18,143 nt of DNA. Source: Archaeoglobus sp. (GTDB lineage: Archaea > Halobacteriota > Archaeoglobi > Archaeoglobales > Archaeoglobaceae). The stretch lies in the NCBI GenBank assembly GCA_003978865.1, contig QNXS01000016.1:1-18143 (forward strand), read 5' to 3'. The notes under the pieces are model-generated. The model was not told where the DNA came from and searched no databases. It worked only from the letters and a program-made list of their open reading frames with translations. Made by a program: the position numbers and the translations under genes. Shown piece after piece: positions 6,771-14,687 of this stretch; position 1 is the stretch's first letter; the number at the start of each line of letters is the position of its first letter.

Positions 6771-7745
6771 ATGAAGTTTGGGATCGAATTTGTGCCAAAT
6801 GTAAAACCATACGAAATTGAGTATCTAACCTCCATTGCAGAAGATAGCGGGTTTGACAGTGTATGGATCACTGACCACTACAACAACAGAAACAGTTACT
6901 CAATTCTTACCCTTCTTGCTATCAGAACTGTGAGACTCAGCCTTGGAGTTGGTGTATCTAACCCTCTTACAGTTCATCCAGCAATTATAGCTTCTGCTAT
7001 GGCAACAATAAACGAGTTAAGCATGGGAAGAGCAATACTCGGAATAGCTGCTGGGGATAAAACAACTCTGCAGAGACTTGGCGTAGAATGGGATAAACCT
7101 CTTACAAGAGTTAAGGAAGCTGTAGAAGTAATAAAAGAGCTCATTTCTGGAAAGAGAGTAAATTACTCCGGGAAAACAATTAAAGTTAATAATGCCGGTC
7201 TTGATTACAGTGTAAGTCCGTATCCCATTTACATCGGTGCTCAAGGTCCAAAAATGCTAAAACTTGCATCCGAAATAGGAGATGGCGTCTTGATAAATGC
7301 TTCTCATCCAAAGGATTTTAAAGAAGCTTTCAAATGTTTTGGAGAGCTTAAAGAAGGTTTTGATGTTGTCGCTTACACGTCTATGAGTGTTGATAAAGAT
7401 AGAGAAAAGGCTAAGGAGAGCGCAAAAATAGTAGTTGCTTTTATAGTCGCTGGTTCACCTGAGATCGTGCTTAACAGACATGGAATTACCGAGAAAGCCA
7501 AGGCTGTTAGAGAAGCTCTAAACAGAGCTTTTGCTGGAGGAAGCTGGGCTGACGTAAGAAAAACTGTTAGCGAGGATATGGTGGACACTTTTTCTATAAG
7601 TGGAACACCGGAGGACGTTGTTTCAAGAATTGAAGAGCTTAAGAAAGCTGGAGTAACCCATGTTGTGGCTGGAAGTCCAATAGGTTCTGACAGAGCAAAG
7701 GCGATAAAGCTAATAGGCAAAAAAGTAATACCAGCATTTAGCTGA
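6771..7745 (+). CDS. mer: F420-dependent 5,10-methylenetetrahydromethanopterin reductase
   Basis: Mer interconverts methylene- and methyl-tetrahydromethanopterin using reduced F420, in methanogenesis or, in Archaeoglobales, in the reverse C1 oxidation pathway. The 324-residue luciferase-like TIM barrel starts MKFGIEFVPN. It contains DSVWITDHYNNRN, the loop GVGVSNPLTVHPAI, which includes the family's unusual cis-peptide region, and INELSMGRAILGIAAGDK. YPIYIGAQGPKMLKLASE and TPEDVVSRIEEL lie further on. Two upstream in-frame ATGs exist, but length and Shine-Dalgarno spacing favour 6771. It leads an apparent operon, with the AAA+ ATPase starting 2 nt after its stop. Other F420-dependent luciferase-like oxidoreductases are the alternative, though the motifs fit Mer well. 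Confidence 0.92.
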   Translation: MKFGIEFVPNVKPYEIEYLTSIAEDSGFDSVWITDHYNNRNSYSILTLLAIRTVRLSLGVGVSNPLTVHPAIIASAMATINELSMGRAILGIAAGDKTTLQRLGVEWDKPLTRVKEAVEVIKELISGKRVNYSGKTIKVNNAGLDYSVSPYPIYIGAQGPKMLKLASEIGDGVLINASHPKDFKEAFKCFGELKEGFDVVAYTSMSVDKDREKAKESAKIVVAFIVAGSPEIVLNRHGITEKAKAVREALNRAFAGGSWADVRKTVSEDMVDTFSISGTPEDVVSRIEELKKAGVTHVVAGSPIGSDRAKAIKLIGKKVIPAFS

Positions 7746-7747
7746 AT

Positions 7748-9106
7748 ATGACAACTTACATCCTCGAAGGAAAGGAAGTTAACATCTGGAGCAAGGAACT
7801 TGCCTATTTCCATTCAAGGAGTGTGGTAGATTATGTAAGAGATAACCTGCTCAAGTTTGAAGAAATTGGCGTTGATCCATTTTCCGAGATAGTTGGAAAT
7901 GACGTGGAGAAAGAACTTGTTAAAAACGCTCTTATGAGCGGATCGAGTATAATTTTTAGGGGTAAAAAGGGATACGGTAAGACTACTTTTGCAAAAGCGA
8001 TATCCAAGCTGTTACCTGAAAAAATCTTGGCTGTAAAGGGATGCAAGATAAACGACGATCCAGTAAACCCCGTTTGTTTCTCTTGCAAGAAAAAAGTTGA
8101 AGATGGAGTGGTCGAGCTTGAATGGGTCAAACCAAAATTTGTCAGGATATGTGGAGACCCGATGATGACCACAAGACAGCTAATTGGCGGAATTAGCTTG
8201 CAGAAATTAAGAGAAGGGTACGATCTTGACAGTCCTGAAGTTTTTACTCCCGGAAAAATTTTAAAAGCTAACAGAGGGATAGCTTACGTTGACGAACTTG
8301 GAGCGATTCCCTCAGCCCTTCAAACTCTATTACACGAGCTACTTGAAGAGAAGCAGGTTACAACACCTGAGGGAGATATAGTTCCCATGAAGATTGACGT
8401 TATCTTTATAGCATCAACAAATCCTGCTAACTATAAAGGTGTATCGGATATTAAAGAACCCTTACTTGATAGAATGGAAGTTGTGGAAATAAGACCTCCG
8501 GACAGTTTGGAAAAAGAAATTGAGATAGCAATAAGAAACACAAATAAGTGGTTGAGAGAATCAGTTATAATGCCGGAATGGCATGCAAAAACGCTTGCAA
8601 GAGTCACGATTCTTGCCAGAAATAAAGAAACGAGGCTTCCAGAAAAGATTGAAGTTGAACCGTCTTGTAGAGCTACGATAAAAATTTTTGATCACGTAAT
8701 GGCTTCTGCTGTTAGAAAAGGGCACAGAGCCGTAATGATTTCAGACTATGGATGTGGAGGTATTTACGACTTCAGCAACATATTGTTAGGGCTTAGGGGC
8801 AGGATGAAATTGGAATTCAGAGATGACAAACTTGAGGATGTTGTAAATACACTTGTCAACGACGCACTCGAAATTACATGCTCTGAATTGTTTTCAATCA
8901 TGCAGACTGAGATTTCGAGGCTTGCATCCGAACTTGGTAGAAGGGGAGAAATAAATGTCTATGAGGATTTCACCGAGTTCGAACATTTGTTGCCAGAAGC
9001 GGGAAAAGACTCAGCACTTGAGTTCATGTTGGAGACTCTTGCAAGATGTGTTGAGGTAGCTGAGAGGATTGGAGATGGTGTTTACGCTTACTCAACCTTA
9101 GACTGA
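7748..9106 (+). CDS. AAA+ ATPase of the Mg-chelatase ChlI / MoxR type with a four-cysteine insertion
   Basis: This 452-residue AAA+ protein has Walker A GKKGYGKTT (residues 72-80), Walker B IAYVDELG (179-185, with Asp182 and Glu183) and sensor 1 ASTNPAN (near 222). The segment TRQLIGGISLQKLREG and FTPGKILKANRG are typical of the ChlI branch. Cys99, Cys110, Cys113 and Cys135 lie between Walker A and B and could hold zinc, as in other ChlI-like proteins with a cysteine-bearing insert. Such ATPases work with a VWA partner to remodel or metallate a target. The VWA gene overlaps its stop by one base (TGATG), so the two are almost surely co-expressed and act together. No large chelatase subunit (ChlH/CobN) is present, so the target (metal chelation or MoxR-like chaperoning) is unknown. 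Confidence 0.82.
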   Translation: MTTYILEGKEVNIWSKELAYFHSRSVVDYVRDNLLKFEEIGVDPFSEIVGNDVEKELVKNALMSGSSIIFRGKKGYGKTTFAKAISKLLPEKILAVKGCKINDDPVNPVCFSCKKKVEDGVVELEWVKPKFVRICGDPMMTTRQLIGGISLQKLREGYDLDSPEVFTPGKILKANRGIAYVDELGAIPSALQTLLHELLEEKQVTTPEGDIVPMKIDVIFIASTNPANYKGVSDIKEPLLDRMEVVEIRPPDSLEKEIEIAIRNTNKWLRESVIMPEWHAKTLARVTILARNKETRLPEKIEVEPSCRATIKIFDHVMASAVRKGHRAVMISDYGCGGIYDFSNILLGLRGRMKLEFRDDKLEDVVNTLVNDALEITCSELFSIMQTEISRLASELGRRGEINVYEDFTEFEHLLPEAGKDSALEFMLETLARCVEVAERIGDGVYAYSTLD

Positions 9107-10266
9107 TGTCCATGAAAACATGCAATAACAGGATTGAAAGGAGAAAAAAACTGCAAAGTTTCATTGAAGGGTTGAGTCTGGCACTGTTTGATTTTGAGTT
9201 GCTTACTGGGATTAAGAAAAATAAAAAAAATAAAAATGAGCTTAAGTTTTTGGATAAAATCAGTCAATTTTACGGCAGAGAAGGCAACATATCCTTGAAA
9301 ACATTACAAACAAATAAACTTTATAACAAAAAAAATAAAAAAACAGAATCGTGGATTGAAGTTAGAGAAATGATATGTACCGGAAAATTAAAAATTGAAG
9401 ATGTAAATATTTTTGAATTTTTAGATGTGTATAGTGAAGAAATTCTTGAAGATATGAAAGAATTCGGCTTTGTTAGATTCAAAAAAGGAAAACCTGTATT
9501 TACAGAAAAAACTGAAAGGATTATAGCTGAGATCGCTCTAAAACTGGCTTTAAAAGAACTGAACAGTAAGGCTATCGGGGACTTTAAGTCTAACAGGATT
9601 GGTTTTTTAACACCCTCAAGCAGGCTTATAGAGTTTGATGAATGGATGCACAACTTTGACATGCTTGACATACAGGAAAGCCTGATAAACGAATTCCTGA
9701 ACTCCGGCAGAATTGATATTGGAAACAACCTTCTTGCAAGAGAGTTTAAATCGAGGGACAAAGTCATATTTGTTGTACTACTTGATATAAGCGATTCAAT
9801 GAGGGGAGAAAAGCTTAAAGGTGCGGTTAGGGCTTCCCTTGCTTTAAGACTTGTTGCGGAGAAGCTGAACAGAAATTTAAAGATATATGCTTTTAATCAT
9901 GAGGTTAGAAGAATTAGGGATGGTGATCTCGTCAATTTGACTGCGAGGGGAAGAACAAATATTGCCTCGGCTTTAATGAAAGTTGTTAAACTGGCTGAAA
10001 GAGAAGACGCAACACCCGTAGTTTTTCTTGTTACCGATGGAGAACCAACCAGCCCGGAGAATCCTATATCTAAAGCTCTCAGTGCTGCAGAAAGGCTTGG
10101 AAAATTCAGAGAAGCGAGATTAACACTTATAATGCTGAACAATGATACCAGATACGATGAGTTCTGCTTAGCTTTGATTAAAAAAGTCAGAAAATCATCT
10201 TTTATCAAACTCAATCCAGGCGATCTAAGTGTATATTTTATCAAAGAGTTCTTTAATTCGGATTAA
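9106..10266 (+). CDS. VWA-domain protein, partner of the ChlI-like ATPase
   Basis: The C-terminal half (about residues 220-380) is a von Willebrand factor A domain with a complete metal-ion-dependent adhesion site: DISDS (Asp227, Ser229, Ser231), Thr284 in GRTNIAS, and Asp311 in VTDGEP. The N-terminal half is helical. It contains a lysine/asparagine-rich low-complexity stretch (about 35-80) encoded by A-rich DNA and a ChlD/CoxE-like segment before the VWA domain (FDMLDIQESLINEFLNSG). The start overlaps the stop of the ATPase gene; ATG 9112 is an alternative two residues in. By analogy with BchI/BchD and RavA/ViaA it is the adaptor that recruits or presents the substrate. The specific substrate cannot be told from sequence. 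Confidence 0.82.
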   Translation: MSMKTCNNRIERRKKLQSFIEGLSLALFDFELLTGIKKNKKNKNELKFLDKISQFYGREGNISLKTLQTNKLYNKKNKKTESWIEVREMICTGKLKIEDVNIFEFLDVYSEEILEDMKEFGFVRFKKGKPVFTEKTERIIAEIALKLALKELNSKAIGDFKSNRIGFLTPSSRLIEFDEWMHNFDMLDIQESLINEFLNSGRIDIGNNLLAREFKSRDKVIFVVLLDISDSMRGEKLKGAVRASLALRLVAEKLNRNLKIYAFNHEVRRIRDGDLVNLTARGRTNIASALMKVVKLAEREDATPVVFLVTDGEPTSPENPISKALSAAERLGKFREARLTLIMLNNDTRYDEFCLALIKKVRKSSFIKLNPGDLSVYFIKEFFNSD

Positions 10267-10418
10267 CCTCATATACCCTCTCAAGTATTTTTCATTAGTA
10301 TAAACAATACCTTCTCTAAAAACATTCTTTACAAAGATTGATCTTTTATCTTCTGGATGAATTCTTCAATTAGATGCCAATATACATCTGGTCACTGAAA
10401 AAGTTACATAATTCGAGT
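10267..10418 (-). pseudogene. Intergenic stretch with possible remnant of a small gene
   Basis: Between the convergent VWA and metallopeptidase genes, the reverse strand carries two short frames that look protein-like and join across a frameshift. The first reads PDVYWHLIEEFIQK and ends at a stop. The second, offset by one base, reads HPEDKRSIFVKNVFREGIVYT and continues into the end of the VWA gene. A segment of the form FREGIVYT resembles the C-terminus of some nucleotidyltransferase-domain proteins, but the match is short. No intact gene, RNA gene or clear hairpin is seen. Confidence 0.22.
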
Positions 10419-10751
10419 TTAACGTACCCTCTTTTCCAAAATTAACTTTTTTATCATCTCGATCTCAATCTCTCTTGTTTTCTCAAATTCGAGGTATTTT
10501 TCAAGTTCTTCCATAAATAGTGAGCCATGATTCACATCATTCACTTTTAAATGAATTAGCTCGTGCAAAAGAATATACTTAAGCTCCTCCTCGCCAAGTT
10601 TTTCAATAACATTCCGATTTAACCTCAATATCCCCGTATCGATCGATAATGAGGCTATTTTCTCCTTCATGGGTACAATTTTCAGCTTAACATCTTTGTC
10701 CACACCAACCTCTTTCTTAAGCTCGATTAGCAATTTCTTTAACTTCTCCAT
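10419..10751 (-). CDS. Minimal HExxH metallopeptidase-like protein (M48/YgjP-like), HsdR-associated
   Basis: This 110-residue protein contains a zinc-protease core: HELIH (His63, Glu64, His67), followed by His75 in NDVNHGSLF. It resembles the C-terminal part of YgjP/DUF45-type metallopeptidases, which are about twice as long, so this is a minimal or truncated version. The preceding strand-forming segment SIDTGILRLNRNVIEKLGEEELKY fits the family, suggesting a complete catalytic core. Its ATG overlaps the end of hsdR by 13 nt, with GGAGGAG about 11 nt upstream, so it is translationally coupled to hsdR. Short metallopeptidases of this kind are commonly found next to type I restriction genes; their role there is not established. 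It is the last gene of the reverse operon. Confidence 0.72.
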   Translation of the reverse strand: MEKLKKLLIELKKEVGVDKDVKLKIVPMKEKIASLSIDTGILRLNRNVIEKLGEEELKYILLHELIHLKVNDVNHGSLFMEELEKYLEFEKTREIEIEMIKKLILEKRVR

Positions 10752-13700
10752 AGACTGTTCATCTCCTCCTTGAGATATTCAACAAGATTATTTACCAAAT
10801 TTTTTGCATTCTGTTCATCAACGCCAGAAAGGAAAAGGTCTTTCAGCATTTCTGTTTTGACTTTCTTTTCGTGCTGGGGTGTAAACATTCTAATACCACT
10901 TTCGATAACTTCTTTAATGGCTTTTCCAGTGTTGTTTAACTGGACGTCCCTTTCGGCATTCTGCCTGATGTAGTGTTTGAGTGTTTCAAGAATTCTGTCT
11001 GCATCTGATTTACCATAAATTTTCTTGTTGTAATCTGAAAGTTCTTCTTCCATTGCTTTCAGCCTTGCAAGGAATGTTTTAGTGTTGATAACTCTGGTTA
11101 TCCACTCCATCCTAAGCCTTTCCAGTCTTTCCATTATCTGCTTGTAAACTGGATCGTGCTTTTTCTCGTTTAAAATGGATCGTAAATTGAAAAAGAAGTC
11201 CGCAACAGCATTTATCACCCTTCTCCTTATTTCTTCTTCGTCAGTCAGGTCTTCAACCAGTTTCTCAAGCTTATCTGGTTTAAGTTCAGTTCTTCCAACC
11301 TCTTTGAATTCATCAACAGCTGTTTTGCTGTGTATGTAGCTGAGAAGCTCATTCCAGAATTCCTTTCCGAGTCTAATTCTGGTGCCTGCAAGTATCCTTT
11401 TGAGCTTATAATAAATATAGGCTAAAGCCTCTATGTCCTCAACGTAAACGAGCTTTTCAGGATATGCTCCAAGAGCTGTGTAGAGCTTCAGCAAAGCCCT
11501 CATTTCATTAACAAGTCTGATGATTGTAGCGGATAACTGCTTATCCTCTGTGTAGTACATTGCTATTGTTGCAATTTTTGCCTGAATTTCCTCTTTATTT
11601 ATGCCTGTTTTAAAGCTCTTCTTTACATTTTCTATGTCAATCCCGATGTCTTCGTTGCCAATTTTCAGATTTCGTAGCTCTTCTTTGAGATGTTTGAGTT
11701 TTAACTCGAATTCAGAGAATTTCTGCTCAATTGCCTGCATCAGGTTCATTTCAAAGTCTTTCCTTATTTCATCCTCAGCGAGCAGATTGTAGATTGCCAT
11801 TGTTTTTGCCAAGTTATCCATCAGTCCAAAAGAATCAACGACCAGCCCGAATTCTTTATCCTTGTATGGTCTGTTAACCCTTGCAATCCCCTGAAGTAAT
11901 CTGTGTTCATATAATGGCTTATCGAGATACATGACTTTCAGAATTGGAGCATCGAAGCCAGTGAGGAGCATGTCTGTTACTATTAGAATTTTTGGATTCT
12001 CCTTCTCCAGAAAATCGTTCTGGATCTCTTCGTTTATTCTTTTCAGGTCTGTATTTTTCCTTCTTTTAATCAATTCCTCTCTGTATTCCACAATCTCTGG
12101 ATCAGTGTCGTTGTAGTTGTAGGTCATCACTATTTCAGCCCAGTTCCTTGCTTCTTCACCAAACTTTTCAACCAGATGTTTATCCAAGGCTCTTTTGTAC
12201 CTAACACATCCAACCCTATTGACAGCTACAACCATCGCTTTGTACTTGAAATTCTCAGTATCTGTCTCTATTCTGTCAGCTATGTATTTAGCAAGCTTAT
12301 CTATCCTCTTTTCGTTGAGCAGTATAACCTTAGCTTTAGTTATGTGACTTGAAACATCCTTTTTTGAGATTCTTGTATCAAGGAGAGCTTCAATTCTGCC
12401 CTTTCTATCCATATACTCTTTAATGAAGCCTGCTATCTCATCCTCAGTAAGCCTTATTCTAACTCCTTCAGCCTTAACCTCACCCTCTTTAACGACCTGG
12501 TAAACAATGGGCAGTGTAAAGCCATCCTTTATTGAATCCTCAATGAAGTAAACATCCAAGTAGTACTCGCCCTTGTCTGGGTAAGAGAACTCAAGGAAGG
12601 TGTTTCTCTCGTTCTTGAAGATTGGTGTACCTGTGAATCCAAGGGTAATCGATTCTGGGAAGCACGTTTTTCTCATCGCTCCCAGCAAACCGTAATGACT
12701 CCTGTGAGCCTCATCTATCAAGAAAAGGATGTTTCTTCTGTGAACTCCTCCCAGTTTAAGTAGGTATCTCTCTTTCTCCATCCTATCAAGGCTTTCAAGC
12801 TTCTGGATGTGCTTTCTGCATTCATCAGGATTCTTTTGCATGAGATAATCGAGGTACTCTTCTCCAAGTTTAAGCAGTAATGAATAAAGCTGTCTTGTTA
12901 TTTCTTTGTCTTCTTTCTCGCTTATACCTTCTACATTTTCCCATTTCTTGCCCTTCTGGAACTTCTGGATCGTTGTGAGGTATATTCCTCTCAGAATGAT
13001 GTTTTCCGACATCTCACTCCTCTTTGCAACTGTAATTATCTTCCCCAGAGCAGCTATACTTTCAACTTTTTCAAAGAGCGTTTTGAATTTTGTATCGTCA
13101 ACAGCCTTTAACACTCTTTCGTGCTGCTTTTCCAAATCTTCTCTGTCAACCACAAAGAAAACGACCGGATGAGTGTTATAGTAGAGGTCTAAGAAGTAGT
13201 TGGCGATGAAAAACATCGTGTATGTTTTCCCGCTTCCCTGCCAGTGCCATATAAGCCCGCGATTCATCTCGGGATTCTCCATGTATTCTTTAATCCTGTT
13301 TATTGCTTTGATTGTGGCTCTGTACTGGTTCTGCCTCGCAATCAGCTTACCTACCTTACCCTCTCTTGGGCGGGTGTAGAATATGAAATACTTGATAAAT
13401 TCAAGAACTCTTTCAGGCTTAAGCAGATCGAAGATTCGATTTTTCCTTATTCCAGATTCTTCTCTCAGAGTCCAGTTGAAAGCTGGCAGATCTTTTATCT
13501 CTCTCCTCCAGTTTGGCATTGTAGGAGTGTAAAGCTTGTCCTCTCCATATGCAACTCCAAACTGAACGAAGCGGAATAGATCAGGACTGAACATCTCGTA
13601 TCTTCTTATCTGTTCAAGGGCGATGCTGTGTGATACGGGAATGCTTTCAGATTTTGCCTCTATAACAATAACAGGAATGCCGTTGATAAAGAGCGTGAAG

Positions 13701-13816
13701 TCAGGTTTTGAGTTTTCGGGTGAGCCTCTGTATTTCGCTTCATGAAGGTAAAAGAAAGTATTCTTTCTGTTTTTGTAGTCGAAAAGCCAAATGGTGTGAG
13801 TTTCGTTATTTAACAC
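10739..13816 (-). CDS. hsdR: Type I restriction enzyme R subunit, main part (N-terminus frameshifted off)
   Basis: This 1025-residue reading frame has nearly all of an HsdR motor-nuclease. The nuclease core is Asp39 in KPDFTLF and Glu53-x-Lys55 in VIVIEAKS. The translocase has Walker A WQGSGKTYT (192-200), DEAH at 368-371, TGTP at 395-398 and the motif VI region LLQGIARVNRPYKDKE near 645. A long helical C-terminus follows. HsdR cleaves unmodified DNA after translocation and normally works with HsdM and HsdS, neither of which is in the window. The GTG at 13816 is an internal start. The family N-terminus continues in another frame up to 14100 and is separated by a one-base shift near 13954-13961. 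Restored, the protein would be about 1120 residues. Restriction may be off, phase-variable or rescued by slippage. Confidence 0.9.
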   Translation of the reverse strand: MLNNETHTIWLFDYKNRKNTFFYLHEAKYRGSPENSKPDFTLFINGIPVIVIEAKSESIPVSHSIALEQIRRYEMFSPDLFRFVQFGVAYGEDKLYTPTMPNWRREIKDLPAFNWTLREESGIRKNRIFDLLKPERVLEFIKYFIFYTRPREGKVGKLIARQNQYRATIKAINRIKEYMENPEMNRGLIWHWQGSGKTYTMFFIANYFLDLYYNTHPVVFFVVDREDLEKQHERVLKAVDDTKFKTLFEKVESIAALGKIITVAKRSEMSENIILRGIYLTTIQKFQKGKKWENVEGISEKEDKEITRQLYSLLLKLGEEYLDYLMQKNPDECRKHIQKLESLDRMEKERYLLKLGGVHRRNILFLIDEAHRSHYGLLGAMRKTCFPESITLGFTGTPIFKNERNTFLEFSYPDKGEYYLDVYFIEDSIKDGFTLPIVYQVVKEGEVKAEGVRIRLTEDEIAGFIKEYMDRKGRIEALLDTRISKKDVSSHITKAKVILLNEKRIDKLAKYIADRIETDTENFKYKAMVVAVNRVGCVRYKRALDKHLVEKFGEEARNWAEIVMTYNYNDTDPEIVEYREELIKRRKNTDLKRINEEIQNDFLEKENPKILIVTDMLLTGFDAPILKVMYLDKPLYEHRLLQGIARVNRPYKDKEFGLVVDSFGLMDNLAKTMAIYNLLAEDEIRKDFEMNLMQAIEQKFSEFELKLKHLKEELRNLKIGNEDIGIDIENVKKSFKTGINKEEIQAKIATIAMYYTEDKQLSATIIRLVNEMRALLKLYTALGAYPEKLVYVEDIEALAYIYYKLKRILAGTRIRLGKEFWNELLSYIHSKTAVDEFKEVGRTELKPDKLEKLVEDLTDEEEIRRRVINAVADFFFNLRSILNEKKHDPVYKQIMERLERLRMEWITRVINTKTFLARLKAMEEELSDYNKKIYGKSDADRILETLKHYIRQNAERDVQLNNTGKAIKEVIESGIRMFTPQHEKKVKTEMLKDLFLSGVDEQNAKNLVNNLVEYLKEEMNSLWRS

Positions 13817-13941
13817 AACTTTGATGCCATACTTGAGATATTCGAGAATTCTCTCCTCCGTTGCATTTTTCAGCTCGTTGTGGACATGTTCGATAACGAA
13901 TTGTTCATCTGAGGGAGTCAGATTCGAGAAGAGGTCCTCGT

Positions 13942-14100
13942 TTATCTCCTTAATTTTTTTTCCAGAATTTTAGGTAAATAGTCCCCCTCAATCAAGGTGT
14001 TTTCTGGGATATTGAAAGTCTTATTTCCGTTGAGCCAGCCAACTTTCTCAAGTTTTTCCATTATTTCTTGATGGACGATGTCTTCAGGCCGAAGAGGCAT
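13942..14100 (-). pseudogene. hsdR: Separated N-terminal piece of hsdR
   Basis: From ATG 14100 a 52-codon frame runs MPLRPEDIVHQEIMEKLEK to a TAA at 13942-13944. The next frame continues without a break in sense from IKEINEDLFSNL through ERILEYLKYGIKVV into the main hsdR frame at 13816, all resembling the N-terminal region of HsdR. One extra A in the A8 run would fuse the two. The start lies 8 nt after the stop of the DUF1016-like gene, so this is the natural beginning of hsdR. Confidence 0.8.
13954..13961 (-). other. A8 homopolymer tract at the hsdR frameshift
   Basis: Eight consecutive T on the given strand (A8 in the coding sense) sit exactly where the hsdR reading frame breaks. Nine A would restore the frame; seven would not. 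Such runs mutate by slippage and can also cause RNA polymerase or ribosome slippage. A sequencing or assembly error is equally possible from sequence alone. Confidence 0.75.
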
Positions 14101-14108
14101 TCAGATCC

Positions 14109-14663
14109 CTATTTCTTATTTTTATTTTTCAATAGTGCATTTCTAGATTTTACGTAACCTCTCACTTCTTTGGAGCTATTCAGTTTTCCCTCTTTTATTA
14201 ATTTTAGGCAGTAGTAGAATTCTCTCTTATTAGGGAGATTTAGGGCTTCCATATATGTGCTCCAGGGAATTTTCTCGTCAATTTGCCTTTTTAAGCTAAA
14301 ATTGCTGAACTTGACAACGTATCCTATAAAACTCTCAGAAACTCCTAAGGTGTTGGAAATAGCTTCATTTAAGTTAGTAATATAAATTCTATATTTTTTT
14401 ATGATATTTTTCCTAAATTTAACTATTTTCCTACCGATTTCCCATAGCGTTTTTTTGGGAGTTGAGGATGGTTTATCGTAAAGCAATGGCTGTATCTCTT
14501 TGATTAGATTTTCAAATTCCAATATTATCTCATTCTTAGATTGTACTATGGACGTATTTTCAAAAATATCATTTATCGAGAACACTAATGTATTTTTTCG
14601 TCCTTGTGGTAAATCCAACATTTTTATTTGTGCAGGGATTATCTCTACTGACATAGTTGTCAT
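14109..14663 (-). CDS. Small protein resembling the DUF1016/YhcG N-terminal domain
   Basis: This 184-residue protein is predicted mostly helical and basic toward the C-terminus (ending NKNKK). From about residue 70 it follows the pattern of the DUF1016 N-terminal domain. KKTLWEIGRKIVKF corresponds to the usual YWEIG segment. TLGVSESFIGYVVKFS and IPWSTYMEALNLPNKREFYYC correspond to the LPWSHY...REFY region, and GKLNSSKEVRGYVKS to the terminal helix. The PD-(D/E)xK nuclease half of YhcG is absent, so it is not expected to cut DNA itself; a DNA- or protein-binding role is inferred. The first 65 residues are unlike anything I recognise. It lies 24 nt after the GHKL ATPase and 8 nt before hsdR, occupying the place where hsdM or hsdS would normally be. 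Met4 is an alternative start. Confidence 0.6.
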   Translation of the reverse strand: MTTMSVEIIPAQIKMLDLPQGRKNTLVFSINDIFENTSIVQSKNEIILEFENLIKEIQPLLYDKPSSTPKKTLWEIGRKIVKFRKNIIKKYRIYITNLNEAISNTLGVSESFIGYVVKFSNFSLKRQIDEKIPWSTYMEALNLPNKREFYYCLKLIKEGKLNSSKEVRGYVKSRNALLKNKNKK

Positions 14664-14687
14664 CTTAAAATGTATCGAGTACCATAT

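Noticed and set aside
9321..9767. Reverse ORF of 148 codons opposite the VWA gene
   Set aside because: It is serine/leucine/isoleucine-rich antisense sequence over a gene with a clear VWA domain, with no family features.
13244..13579. Forward ORF of 111 codons opposite hsdR
   Set aside because: It lies entirely over conserved HsdR motor sequence on the other strand and has no recognisable motif, so it is a shadow frame.
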